Notes under the pieces: model-generated
The model's database searches: none
What the model was told of the DNA's origin: nothing
The model's input: the letters and a program-made list of their open reading frames with translations, nothing else
Shown here: piece after piece, positions 33,435-41,726 of the stretch
Position numbering within the stretch: the first letter of the stretch is position 1
How the letters are laid out: every line of letters starts with the position of its first letter
Made by a program: the position numbers and the translations under genes
Source: Pseudoxanthomonas gei
Lineage (GTDB): Bacteria > Pseudomonadota > Gammaproteobacteria > Xanthomonadales > Xanthomonadaceae
NCBI RefSeq assembly: GCF_010119615.1
Contig: NZ_QOVG01000005.1
Location: 186,001-250,000 of the forward strand
Length of the DNA stretch: 64,000 nucleotides
Direction of reading: 5' to 3'

Positions 33435-34841
33435 CTACCAGCTTGCTTTTGAGATATCACAAGCATCAACGATGCGGCTTTTCTCATAAAGCGTAGGTAA
33501 ATCCACGCTTGCAACTCGGAATTGGCTTCGCTTCTTCCATTTTGGCTTAGGCGTCGATTCCCCTTCAAGCTTGATACCGGGGTCATAGTAGACGCGCCCC
33601 TCATAAAACGCCTTCAGGAGAAGCCCGAACTCGGCGCCTTCGCCCAAAAGTATTTTGCGCCCGTAGCGATACTGGCGCGCCGGGATAAGAAGTTGTTGAC
33701 AAGGTACATAGGCGGCTTGGGCATGCTTCTCTTTCCAGTGACTCATGAGCTTTGCAAATGACCATCCAGCCGCAACCGTATCAGTTGCGTCCATGAGCAG
33801 TATTGCGCCTGTTGAGAGATATTCTTTGGGCGCTGAAGGGTCGTAGCCATCCAAGATAAGTCGTAGGCCTGTCAAGTGATGGGCTGGCTGGCCACCTTTA
33901 TGGATGCCGCCGAAGTTCAACCTGTCATCGCGGCCTCTTCGGTCAGGATAGCCAAAGCGACGGATGAAGGCTTCAATGCCATCTTCTGCGTATATCCCCG
34001 TCGTCGGTTCGGGAGTGAACAAGGTCACGACTGTTGAGGATGGATTGTCGACACTCTTTAACTGACGAGCTTTGATTTCCCAGCCCATGAAGTCGGGAAG
34101 TGAGTAACCATTTGAGCGAATACCAAGCAAAGCTTCCAGCGTGTTTCCATTGCAATTCGACGAGGTGCAAGGCACCAACGCGCCGCTGGGATCGAGCCTT
34201 CGTGAGGAGACGAAGCCCATGTCGTGAATTCGGCACAAGTGGCGCATCAGTTCAACGAAGCCATCTTCCACCTCCTCCTCTCCAGCCATAGGCAATATGC
34301 CGAATACTTCATAGCGTGCGTGGGGACCTGTCGCCAGGATTTCTTTGGTGGCGGGCGCTTCTGGCGGTAGTGTCAAGCCTATGACCTTCTTCTCATTGCC
34401 CAAGCCAAGCAAGAGAATGCGTCCAGGTTCAGTTCCTCGCTTCTCTTTTGCCCAGAAGGTTGAGGGGGCGTGCTTGCATCCTTTCAGGAAGCCAGAAAAG
34501 CGAACTTCGGGGTACTGCGGATAAAAAATCATCTTGGCGTGAGGGGCGGGCGCCAACTGGCCTTCATCAGTCAGCCAGTAAAAATCAAGCGCGGCCTGGA
34601 AGACGGCCTCGTGGCTGCCGCTCTTTTCAGACACCGAAAGATGCGCCGTCATTTCGCCGGTGGGAAGCTTGGAAAACTGGGAAGGGTCTTGGCCGCCGAG
34701 ATAAACCTGATTTTTGCTATTGGCATTCTTGGGCAAGACTTTGTACAGAACTTCGGACACACCGTTGTTCTGCATCATTGCAAGCGCGCTTGCCAAGGTA
34801 ATTTCCGACAACCACTGGTCGTCGTTCTCGCGTCCCGTCAT
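33435..34841 (-). CDS. MvaI/BcnI-family type II restriction endonuclease
   Basis: This 468-residue protein has a C-terminal MvaI/BcnI-like nuclease domain. NTLEALLGIRSNGYSLPDFM leads into GWEIKARQ, with PD-(D/E)xK residues Asp250, Glu255 and Lys257. MvaI and BcnI are monomeric enzymes that cut CCWGG and CCSGG. The N-terminal ~220 residues are an extension not found in MvaI, probably a recognition or regulatory domain. With the adjacent 5-methylcytosine methyltransferase and Vsr, a CC(W/S)GG-like site is likely, but specificity is inferred. GAGGGG six bases upstream supports the ATG at 34841. Confidence 0.87.
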   Translation of the reverse strand: MTGRENDDQWLSEITLASALAMMQNNGVSEVLYKVLPKNANSKNQVYLGGQDPSQFSKLPTGEMTAHLSVSEKSGSHEAVFQAALDFYWLTDEGQLAPAPHAKMIFYPQYPEVRFSGFLKGCKHAPSTFWAKEKRGTEPGRILLLGLGNEKKVIGLTLPPEAPATKEILATGPHARYEVFGILPMAGEEEVEDGFVELMRHLCRIHDMGFVSSRRLDPSGALVPCTSSNCNGNTLEALLGIRSNGYSLPDFMGWEIKARQLKSVDNPSSTVVTLFTPEPTTGIYAEDGIEAFIRRFGYPDRRGRDDRLNFGGIHKGGQPAHHLTGLRLILDGYDPSAPKEYLSTGAILLMDATDTVAAGWSFAKLMSHWKEKHAQAAYVPCQQLLIPARQYRYGRKILLGEGAEFGLLLKAFYEGRVYYDPGIKLEGESTPKPKWKKRSQFRVASVDLPTLYEKSRIVDACDISKASW

Positions 34842-34915
34842 CTTATTCCCCTCACTGTCTCCCGATTGTAGCTGCAAGGGCGACCGGGGTCAGGCGGATA
34901 GATAGAAGCTTGGGA

Positions 34916-35368
34916 TCATCTCTCCACTGCGTAATCTTTCATGTCTCGCGACCGGATCCGATCTGCGAGTGCAATGATGACCTCGGCTCGTTGTTTCGTC
35001 GGGCGGGAACGAAGCTCACACTCCCAAACGGTTTCAACATTCCAGCCAGCTTCCTGCAACAGAGCTGTCTGTCGGCGATCCCGTTCGTAATTGGCGTCGA
35101 TCTTTGCCTTCCAGAAGTCTGCCCGCGTCTTGGGCAGCCGGAACAGAGGGCACGAATGGCGGTGCCAGAAGCAGCCATGCACAAACACTGCTGTGCGGTA
35201 CTTGGGCAGGACGATGTCAGGACGCCCGGGCAGTCCGGCCCCTCCCAGTCGATAGCGGAATCCCAGCGCATGCAAACCGTGCCGGACCTCCAGTTCGATC
35301 TTTGTATCTTTGCCCCGGATGCGGGACATCAGCGCGGAACGCCGTTCCGGGCTGATGATGTCGGCCAT
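34916..35368 (-). CDS. vsr: Very-short-patch mismatch endonuclease
   Basis: Vsr nicks DNA 5' of T:G mismatches that arise when 5-methylcytosine deaminates, protecting sites methylated by the neighbouring enzyme. The 150-residue protein is full length, with MSRIRGKDTKIE, the catalytic Asp51 in GRPDIVLPKYRTAVFVHG, the zinc-binding and intercalating region CFWHRHSCPLF, and FWKAKIDANYERDRR. The ATG overlaps the stop of the methyltransferase gene (ATGA), giving the usual dcm-vsr coupling. Confidence 0.96.
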   Translation of the reverse strand: MADIISPERRSALMSRIRGKDTKIELEVRHGLHALGFRYRLGGAGLPGRPDIVLPKYRTAVFVHGCFWHRHSCPLFRLPKTRADFWKAKIDANYERDRRQTALLQEAGWNVETVWECELRSRPTKQRAEVIIALADRIRSRDMKDYAVER

Positions 35369-36612
35369 CAGGCCGCTTTGCGGGGTCGACGGGCAGGTGC
35401 AGTCTGATTCGCTTCCAAGTGCGGCGCCATCAGTTCTGCAACTGCTGCGATCACCGGGACTACAACCGAGTTACCGAACTGCTTGTAAGCACGGGTATCC
35501 GACACGGGGATGCGGAACGTATCTGAAAAGCCCATCAGGCGTGCGCACTCGCGCGGGGTCAGCCGACGCGGATTTTTGCTGGAACCCTGCGACACAAGGA
35601 TTTCGGATCCGTCCTTGTAATAGCGCGCCGAAAGTGTGCGTGCCGTGTCCTTGCCGGTCACAAGGCCGAACCCGAACCCGTTGCCTTTCTCCCGGTGCTT
35701 GGCAGCGTAGTTCTGCAGGTATGCCCAGAGCTTGTCGGAGAGCGTGTATGCAGCGGAGACCTTGCGCTTCTTGCCTTCAAGGAAACTCCAGGTCTCCGGT
35801 TCGGATCCGTCCTGTGGGTGGAGGATGCTCGCCAGCTTTGGGCCGTCTGCGATATCGGGAAGTGCAAGCTTGTCCCAGCTGAATCCGACATCTTCCCTGA
35901 ACCCGACAATGATGATCCGTTCGCGGTGTTGCGGAACGAAGTGCTTTCCGTTGATCACTTTCGTCGTAACGGTATAGCCGAGCTCATTGCGGAGCACATC
36001 GAGAATCGTGGACAGGGTGCGTCCCTTGTCGTGGCTCATCAGGTTTTTGACGTTCTCCAGAAGAAACGCCTTGGGCCGCTTCTCCGCGATGATCCGCGCG
36101 ACGTCGAAAAACAGCGTGCCCTGTGTCTTGTCCGCGAATCCGTGCGGCCGACCTAACGCGTTCTTCTTTGAAACGCCGGCAATTGAGAACGGCTGACACG
36201 GGAACCCGGCCAGGAGGACATCGTGATCAGGTACATCCTTCTCATGCACCTGTGTGATATCGCCAGCGAAAACATGCTCCGGTCCGTCGTGGAAGTTCGC
36301 CGCGTAGGTCTTGCGGGCATACGAATCCCATTCGCTGGTAAACACACAGCGGCCACCTTGGCCTTCGAAGGCAAGCCGCATTCCGCCAATTCCGGCAAAC
36401 AGATCGATGAAGCTAAAAGCGGCAGAGGGGGCATCCGTGTCGCTTCTCAAAGGCAGGAGACGCTGACGGATCGCATCATCGACATAGGGCGGCGGTTCAC
36501 ATTCCCGGGCATGCCAGCGGCGGATGGTCCTGGCATCCACCCCAAGGGCCATAGCGACCTCCCTGGTGGTGTAACGCTCCAAGGTGTAGTCGATAAGCGA
36601 ATAGATATCCAT
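35368..36612 (-). CDS. dcm: DNA (cytosine-5)-methyltransferase, Dcm/EcoRII-like
   Basis: This 414-residue C5 methyltransferase protects host sites from the downstream endonuclease. A helix-turn-helix-like segment (TTREVAMALGVDARTIRRWH, residues 15-34) precedes the catalytic domain, as in Dcm. Motif I is FIDLFAGIGG at 68-77, motif IV is GFPCQPFS with catalytic Cys139, motif VI is FLLENVKN, motif VIII is QHRERIIIVGF, and motif X is QFGNSVVVPVI. GGAGA five bases upstream supports the ATG at 36612; upstream codons fall in a repeat. It is the first gene of dcm-vsr-endonuclease-hypothetical. The N-terminal HTH could also autoregulate the operon. Confidence 0.95.
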   Translation of the reverse strand: MDIYSLIDYTLERYTTREVAMALGVDARTIRRWHARECEPPPYVDDAIRQRLLPLRSDTDAPSAAFSFIDLFAGIGGMRLAFEGQGGRCVFTSEWDSYARKTYAANFHDGPEHVFAGDITQVHEKDVPDHDVLLAGFPCQPFSIAGVSKKNALGRPHGFADKTQGTLFFDVARIIAEKRPKAFLLENVKNLMSHDKGRTLSTILDVLRNELGYTVTTKVINGKHFVPQHRERIIIVGFREDVGFSWDKLALPDIADGPKLASILHPQDGSEPETWSFLEGKKRKVSAAYTLSDKLWAYLQNYAAKHREKGNGFGFGLVTGKDTARTLSARYYKDGSEILVSQGSSKNPRRLTPRECARLMGFSDTFRIPVSDTRAYKQFGNSVVVPVIAAVAELMAPHLEANQTAPARRPRKAA

Positions 36613-36795
36613 ATGGTCTCCGGGAAGCGTAGGGACATGATGTCCGTTTTTGTCCCGTGGGGGAAGGGGCGGAGTCAATGAAAGCGCACTCACGGCGCAC
36701 CACGTGAGACGACTGCTGTGATCTGAGCCTTCGAAATGATTGGTCGGACTGCTTGTCTGCGCTCTCTGAAGCCATTTGCGCAGACTGGATCCAAG

Positions 36796-36831
36796 GCCCC
36801 GTAGGATGGGTCGAGCGTAGCGACACCCATC
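36796..36831. repeat. GTAGGATGGGTCGAGC repeat at the right edge of the accessory region
   Basis: GGCCCCGTAGGATGGGTCGAGCGTAGCGACACCCATC matches the arms of the element at 27371-27528; the sequence just beyond (CTCTTTCTGTCAGAAG) also matches. It lies between dcm and the next gene, within a 246-bp gap that holds the dcm promoter region. Confidence 0.75.
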
Positions 36832-36858
36832 ACTCTTTCTGTCAGAAGTCACAAAAAC

Positions 36859-37569
36859 CTAAAGCGAATAACTCACCTTCGTTCCACTGATGACTATCTT
36901 CTTGCTGTCGGCAAGGCCTTGAATCACCGAAGCAAGCTGCTTGTCGTTCAACGCAGGCTTGAAGAAAGATTTGATCGTGGACTGCAAGGTTGCCGTGCGC
37001 GTCGGCTTGCTTGAGTTCATTCCCTTGAGGCGTTTCAATGCTTCTGTGACTCGCGATTCCGTGTTGGCTTCTGCAGCGGTCACCGCTGGCTTCGTATGGC
37101 TTGCAGGCATGATCGTGACAACGACGTTCTTGCTGGCAGCTTTCTTCGCCGGCACCGCCTTTTTTGCCGCAGCCGCAGGCGGCGTGGTGGCTACCGCTGT
37201 GCTTGGACTGGCCGCCACCGCAAGCTTATGCACGCGCTTGCAGACTATGTTGTGGGTTGCCAGGTGCCGGATCAGCGGGTCGAATCCGGTGTCCTTGGAA
37301 ATGATGGTGAAGCTCGATCCTGGAAATTCCATCGCCCATCGCCCGATGTAATACGCGATATGGAAATCCAGAGCGTTCGGTCCGGTGCCGGAGATCCGCA
37401 GTAGGTCCGCGTCCGGACCGAACGGCAGCAAGGCCTTGACCAGCTCCACCGGCACGTTCGCCTGGTTCTGCCCAATGAAGACCCTGATGCGACAATCGCC
37501 CGGCTTGAATCCACCGGCATCGGTGAACTGCACGTTCTCGTAATCGCTGAGTACGAAGTGATGGCTCAA
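36859..37569 (-). CDS. PIN-like domain protein with C-terminal helical domain
   Basis: This 236-residue protein has an N-terminal PIN-like (NYN-type) domain at about 1-125 with acidic active-site candidates in VLSDYENVQ, ALDFHIAYYIG and ISKDTGFDP. A low-complexity Ala/Pro/Lys linker (about 126-155) leads to a C-terminal domain with TESRVTEALKRLKGM and SFFKPALNDKQLASVI, probably a winged helix. It is a predicted RNA-directed nuclease or RNA-binding protein, possibly related to the DUF88/LabA group. No ATG is near; the TTG at 37569 has a strong GGGGAAG ribosome site 5 bases upstream and starts SHHFVLSDYE. Confidence 0.78.
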   Translation of the reverse strand: MSHHFVLSDYENVQFTDAGGFKPGDCRIRVFIGQNQANVPVELVKALLPFGPDADLLRISGTGPNALDFHIAYYIGRWAMEFPGSSFTIISKDTGFDPLIRHLATHNIVCKRVHKLAVAASPSTAVATTPPAAAAKKAVPAKKAASKNVVVTIMPASHTKPAVTAAEANTESRVTEALKRLKGMNSSKPTRTATLQSTIKSFFKPALNDKQLASVIQGLADSKKIVISGTKVSYSL

Positions 37570-37570
37570 G

Positions 37571-37775
37571 CTGCTTCCCCAAGTGCTTGTGCGTCGAGTG
37601 TATCGACTGCATGCCGCCCCAAACCCCGCGTGCATGCGAGAAAAATTTTTACTCGTTACGCAATGCTTCGATGCGCCCGCCCTTTGGAAGCGCGTTCAAC
37701 GCCGCCTGTTTGGCCCGCACCAACCCTAACGCCATCCCGAGCCAGATGCGCCATGCCGAGTATCGCGACGGCTAA
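37571..37775 (-). pseudogene. Decayed copy of the Excalibur gene 3' end plus leader (direct repeat, left copy)
   Basis: This stretch is closely similar to 38430-38640 (shared TTCCCCAAGTGCTTGTGC, GCGTGCATGCGAGAAAAATT). On the minus strand it can be read as GMAHLARDGVRVGAGQTGGV, a degraded form of the Excalibur C-terminus (GTHLDRDGDGVGCEPYRGR) that has lost the Asp and Cys residues and the stop. The repeat runs into the start region of the PIN-like gene. Confidence 0.7.
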
Positions 37776-37816
37776 CCGGCACCGCGCCAACTCGTCTCAA
37801 TACTGCCAGCGCCGTT

Positions 37817-38296
37817 CTACAGCTGCCCTTCATTCTTAGGCGCAACACCAGGCTGCAGGAAAATGGGAACCAGCTTGTTCAGATCGATGTAGTTGATCAG
37901 GTGCTTCAGCTCTTGATCGACCGCAGGGTCGGCGAACATTTCGGTCATCGCCAGCTCGCCAAGGCCGCGGAAGCCCTCGCCCACCGCGCTTTGGCCTTCC
38001 AGCTTGAATGCGGCCTTTGATTCTTCCAGGCAGACTTCGGCCAAGGCTTTCTGGAAGACAGCGCCACCGGCCTTGTTGATGGCGAGACGCGTCTCGTCCG
38101 AAATGGTGCTCAATGTAGCCAGACTGCCATTCTTGGTAAGCGCGGCAAACATCCAGGTAACGATGGCAGCCCGATCCTCCTTGCTGGTCTTTTCAACTAT
38201 GCACTTGGACAGGACATCCCCATGCGGGCCTGCCAGGCATTGGCCCGATACCGCTCCCAGGGCGAGAACTAGAATGCTGCTGATAGCTCGGTTCAT
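37817..38296 (-). CDS. Exported hypothetical protein between the two copies of a direct repeat
   Basis: This 159-residue protein has a clear signal peptide (residues 1-22, SILVLALGAVSG then LAG) and is predicted periplasmic. The mature part is helical with two conserved-looking cysteines (SKCIVEK, EVCLEE) that could form a disulfide. I do not recognise a family. It sits exactly between the decayed and intact Excalibur segments, so it was probably inserted together with the duplication. Confidence 0.72.
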   Translation of the reverse strand: MNRAISSILVLALGAVSGQCLAGPHGDVLSKCIVEKTSKEDRAAIVTWMFAALTKNGSLATLSTISDETRLAINKAGGAVFQKALAEVCLEESKAAFKLEGQSAVGEGFRGLGELAMTEMFADPAVDQELKHLINYIDLNKLVPIFLQPGVAPKNEGQL

Positions 38297-38413
38297 GCAT
38301 TTCCTCGTGCGCAGTCGGTTGATCTGAAAAATAGAAAGGTCTTATCGCTGCCTGCAGGGCCGCATGTCGACTTCACTTCAGCTGCAAGCGCGCATTGCGT
38401 GCCGTCCTGTTTG

Positions 38414-38640
38414 CCGAGTACGAAGGTGGATCAAGCGGCTTCCCCAAGTGCTTGTGCAGGAAGTGTATCGACCGCACGCCGCCGCAGGCCCCGCGTGCAT
38501 GCGAGAAAAATTCTTACTCGTCACGCAATGCGTGCAAGCGTCTGCATTCTGCAAACGCGTTCAACGCCCCCTGTATGGCTCACACCCAACCCCATCGCCA
38601 TCCCGGTCCAGATGCGTCCCATACCCCGCATCGCCACGCC
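38414..38640. repeat. Direct repeat, right copy (Excalibur 3' end to PIN gene start)
   Basis: It matches the left copy ending at 37571-37775 and continues into a remnant of the PIN-like gene's start (GAGTACGAAGGTGGATCAAG at about 38415, compare 37549-37569). The right copy keeps the functional Excalibur end but has only the first bases of the PIN gene. Confidence 0.7.
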
Positions 38641-38914
38641 GCACCGGTGCGGCACCTGCCGCCCTGGCCTCGGCGCAGTTGGCAAATACGCGGCCGCCCT
38701 GTTGGCGGGCAGACGAGGGCTGATAGGGGGGAGCCGGTTGGTCTGAAGGCTGATAGCGCTGTTGCACAGGCGCCGGGGCGCTGCCGCGGTGGCAGTGGTA
38801 GCCGCCGTGCTTGCGGTCGTTGTGGCAGCCGTCCTTGTTAAGCCCGCCGCCATGCGCCCAGGCGTTGCCGGCCAGGGCGGGCAATACAAGCAGCAGCAAG
38901 ATGGTCGGTTTCAT
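38561..38914 (-). CDS. Excalibur-domain exported protein with His/Cys motif
   Basis: This 117-residue protein has a signal peptide (residues 1-20, ending AWA). A GGxNKDGCHNDRKHGGYHCH motif follows, which looks metal-binding. A Pro/Gln-rich linker leads to a C-terminal Excalibur calcium-binding motif, DRDGDGVGCEP. The combination is common in secreted bacterial proteins of unknown role. The ATG at 38914 starts MKPTILLLL. It reads toward the PIN-like gene and was probably its upstream neighbour before the duplication. Confidence 0.85.
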   Translation of the reverse strand: MKPTILLLLVLPALAGNAWAHGGGLNKDGCHNDRKHGGYHCHRGSAPAPVQQRYQPSDQPAPPYQPSSARQQGGRVFANCAEARAAGAAPVRRGDAGYGTHLDRDGDGVGCEPYRGR

Positions 38915-39235
38915 CGCGTTACTCCCGGTGGCGACGATGCAACGCAGTTGACATGCCAAGGCCCATGGCGCCGGCACGCGTGGCGTGCGCCGGCCTGCGC
39001 CGCATGTCCGGGTGCCACTGCGGGTCACATCGCGCACGCCAGGGTCGGCCGGGTTACACACTGCGCGCCACATACAACAGTCGTATGTGCGTACTTTTCC
39101 TACCCATCAACGCGCAAAACTCCTACCAAAAAACGCGGCGTTCGCCGACTTACAGGCGCCGGGCATTCCCGGACACTTCTCCTCGCCCCGCATCCCGCGG
39201 CGGCTTACATCACATGGAATGCAAAGGAGATTGTC
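38915..39235. other. Intergenic region between divergent genes
   Basis: These 321 bp separate the Excalibur gene and the 39236 gene, so both promoters must lie here. I see no repeat or convincing open frame. The AAAGGAG at 39222-39228 serves the downstream GTG start. A modest dip in GC near 39075-39130 (CAACAGTCGTATGTGCGTAC) is a candidate promoter zone. Confidence 0.4.
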
Positions 39236-39706
39236 GTGTCCCAGAACCTCATCAGCCTCACCCTGTCCGACGCCCAGCTGGCCGCTGCCGACCAGGCCCT
39301 GACCACCCTGGAAGAAGCCTTCGCCGGCTTCATCGCCCTGGAAGTCAGCGAACGCCGCAGCCTCAGCCGCATGGGCGGCAAGTCCGAACAGTTCTGCCGG
39401 CAGACCCTGACCCTGCTGGGCGACAACCCGCAGATCGTCCCGGCCAGCATCGGCGTCGGCGATGCCCAGGCCGACCTGCTGGCCCTGGACCGCCTGCGCC
39501 CGCGCCTGGTGCGCCTGCAGAAACTGGCCGAACGCGCCGAGGACTCCGAGACCGCCCTGGGCAGCGACATCATGTCCCTGGCCCTGGAGGGCTACGCCCT
39601 GCTCAAGGTCGCCGGGCGCAGCCAGGGCCTGGAAGGCGCCCGCAAGGACCTGGCCAACCGCTTCTACAAAGGCCCGCGCAAGCCCGAGCCGCCCGCCACC
39701 CCGTGA
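39236..39706 (+). CDS. Conserved-looking hypothetical protein, all-helical
   Basis: This 156-residue soluble protein is predicted almost wholly alpha-helical (LTLSDAQLAAADQALTTLEE, EVSERRSLSRMGGKSE, RPRLVRLQKLAERAEDSE). The layout suggests a four-helix bundle, possibly nucleoid- or ferritin-like, but I do not recognise the family. AAAGGAG seven bases upstream supports the GTG at 39236. A strong terminator follows, so it is monocistronic and probably well expressed. Confidence 0.78.
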   Translation: MSQNLISLTLSDAQLAAADQALTTLEEAFAGFIALEVSERRSLSRMGGKSEQFCRQTLTLLGDNPQIVPASIGVGDAQADLLALDRLRPRLVRLQKLAERAEDSETALGSDIMSLALEGYALLKVAGRSQGLEGARKDLANRFYKGPRKPEPPATP

Positions 39707-39734
39707 TCCGCGCCACAAGTGGCATGCAATACCG

Positions 39735-39764
39735 GGAAAGCCGCCTTCGGGCGGCTTTCCTTTT
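39735..39764 (+). terminator. Rho-independent terminator after the 39236 gene
   Basis: GGAAAGCCGCC, loop TTCG, GGCGGCTTTCC, then TTTT: an 11-bp perfect stem with a stable tetraloop and a T tract. Confidence 0.93.
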
Positions 39765-39790
39765 GTCCGTTGCCGGAAAACGCCCCGCCG

Positions 39791-40190
39791 CCAGCGTCAA
39801 AAGCGTCATGCATGGCGTTGAAAGCGTCATCGCTGCCACTCAAAGCGTCATCGTTGACGGTCAAAGCGCCTCCGTTGCCGCTCAAAGCGCCATCGTTGCC
39901 GTTCAAAGCGCCGTCACTGAGGGAAAAAGCGCCAGCGATGACGCTTTTTTCGTCACCACCCAGCGTCAAAAGCGTCATGCATGACGCTCAAAGCGTCATC
40001 GTTGCCGCTTTCAACGCCATCGATGCCGCTTTTTTCGCCATCGACGGCGCTTTTGACGTTGAAAGCAGCGTCGACTTCGCTATCCATTGACGCTTTGAAC
40101 GCCAGCGATGACGCTCAAAGCGGCATCGATGGGGAAAAAAGCGCCAGCGATGACGAAAAAAGCGTCACCGCTGGCGAAAAAAGCGTCATC
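39791..40190. repeat. 21-bp-period minisatellite (AAAGCGTCATCG-type)
   Basis: AAAGCG recurs at 39800, 39821, 39842, 39863, 39884, 39905 and 39926, each exactly 21 bp apart. It resumes at 39969, 39990, 40118, 40138, 40159 and 40180, with inverted copies (GATGACGCTTTT) between. The consensus is about TCAAAGCGTCATCGTTGCCG. All frames stay largely open because 21 is a multiple of three, but no frame has gene-like features. It fills most of a 610-bp gap with no gene. Confidence 0.88.
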
Positions 40191-40317
40191 CCTTCTTCCC
40201 GCCGGCTGCCCCGGCAGGGTCGGGCGCCGCCAAAAAAATTAGCGGGCAAGCCCATCACGGACCGGTAATGAGAACGGGTCCAGGCTGGCTTCCTCCTCCT
40301 TTTTCCAGGTAAACGCC

Positions 40318-40545
40318 ATGGACGATATCCCCAAGTACATCCAGGAAATCCATCGAGTCGGACACCACACCGTGGACGGCGTCGAGAGCTGGACGGCCAC
40401 GCCGGCGATCCGCGTCAACGAAAATGGCGAGACGCAAACCGTGAATCTGGATGCGGTGGAAGCAGCCAACGAGGACGACGTCAGGAACCTGGCCAGCGCC
40501 GCCTCGGAAAAATGGATCCACGAGGATATGAAAAAGCCCAGGTGA
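40318..40545 (+). CDS. Small hypothetical protein
   Basis: This 75-residue acidic protein (starts MDDIPKYIQEIHRVG) is read from an ATG with a weak AGG-containing upstream region. It contains SWTATPAIRVNENGETQTVN and a helix NLDAVEAANEDDVRNLASAA. No family is recognised and there is no membrane segment. Codon use looks genuine for this genome. Confidence is limited by length. Confidence 0.5.
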   Translation: MDDIPKYIQEIHRVGHHTVDGVESWTATPAIRVNENGETQTVNLDAVEAANEDDVRNLASAASEKWIHEDMKKPR

Positions 40546-40712
40546 GCAATGGCGCCGGGCTGATCCATATCTGCATTGGCGGCGGCCCCGCTGCTCGCAT
40601 CGGGCAGAACGTGGCGCCCATGCAATCGATCGGGCAGCCCACAACGCAGCCGTAGGAAATGAACCTGATCCCATTTCGCTAATACGCTCACCACCCCCGG
40701 CCGGATCTGGTT

Positions 40713-41624
40713 TCATCCGACAGCGCGCGCGGCCTGGTGCGAATACTGGCTGGGGGTCATGCCGGCATGGCGGCGGAACGCCACGCTGAAGGCGCTGGCC
40801 GAGGCATAGCCCACGCGCTCGGCGATTTCCGACGCCCGCAGGTCGCCCTGGCGCAGCCATTGCCGGGCCAGCTGCATGCGCCAGGCCAGCAGGTATTCCA
40901 TGGGCGCCACCCCGACCACGCGGGTGAAGCGCTCGAAGAAGCTCGAGCGTGACAGCGCGGCGGCGCTGGCCAGCTGCGCCACCGTCCACGGCCGTTGCAT
41001 GTGCGCGTGCATCAGGCTCAGCGCCACCGCCAGGCGTTCGTCACCCAGGCCCTTGAGCAGTCCGGGCGGCGCACTGCCCGCGGTGGTCGAACGCATGGCT
41101 TCGATCAACAGCAGTTCGACCAGCCGCGACAACGCGGACTCGCTTCCCGGCTGCGCCGCCACGGTTTCCTCGGCCACCATCGCCACCAGCTGCGACAGGC
41201 GCGTGGAGCCGGACACGTGCACCACCGCAGGCAGCAGCGACACCAGCAGGGCCGGGTCGCCGCGGTCGAACACGAAGGCGCCGCCCAGCGAGCGCATGTC
41301 CGGCGCCCCGTCCGCTTCGCCGTAGCGCACTTCGCTGCCGTCGCTGGGCAAGGTGTCGGGATCGCGCACCGTGGGCGTGGGCGGATCGTCGCTGCACAGG
41401 GTGAAGGCAGGCGTGGCCGGCAGCAGGATGAAATCGCCCGCACCGATGGCGAAGGGCGCGTGGCCGTCGACGGCCAGCTGGCAGCCGCCCTCGAGCACGA
41501 TGCAGAAGCTGGGCCTGCCGTATTCGGCGTAGCGCACGGCCCAGCGGCCCTTGCCGCTGATGACATTGGCGAAGGCGGCCCGCGGGTGCAGCAGGCCGAT
41601 GACCTGGGACAGGGGGTCGCTCAT
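40713..41624 (-). CDS. AraC-family transcriptional regulator with cupin sensor
   Basis: This 303-residue regulator has an N-terminal cupin (about 15-125, SFCIVLEGGCQLAVDG and AGDFILLPA) that should bind a small ligand. A C-terminal AraC double helix-turn-helix (about 205-300) has WTVAQLASAAALSRSSFFER and ASEIAERVGYASASAFSVAF. It belongs to the AraC_binding_2/cupin_6 group. It is divergent from a short-chain dehydrogenase with about 100 bp between them, so that gene is its likely target. Confidence 0.9.
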   Translation of the reverse strand: MSDPLSQVIGLLHPRAAFANVISGKGRWAVRYAEYGRPSFCIVLEGGCQLAVDGHAPFAIGAGDFILLPATPAFTLCSDDPPTPTVRDPDTLPSDGSEVRYGEADGAPDMRSLGGAFVFDRGDPALLVSLLPAVVHVSGSTRLSQLVAMVAEETVAAQPGSESALSRLVELLLIEAMRSTTAGSAPPGLLKGLGDERLAVALSLMHAHMQRPWTVAQLASAAALSRSSFFERFTRVVGVAPMEYLLAWRMQLARQWLRQGDLRASEIAERVGYASASAFSVAFRRHAGMTPSQYSHQAARAVG

Positions 41625-41726
41625 TTCCGGATGATCACGACAGGAAAGTGGACTGGTGGCTATCGATCATCCGGCGAGGCTGGCCCAAGCTGGCCGCCCA
41701 GTCAACCACTACCAGGGAGTCACCTC

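Noticed and set aside
39719-40090. Heptad-repeat protein encoded by the 21-bp array
   Set aside because: All frames on both strands are open because the period is a multiple of three. There is no ribosome site, the frame starts inside a terminator, and the repeats change strand.
40995-41726. Long N-terminal extension of the SDR gene at 41727
   Set aside because: The extension is antisense to the AraC regulator; the SDR fold and its ribosome site start at 41727.
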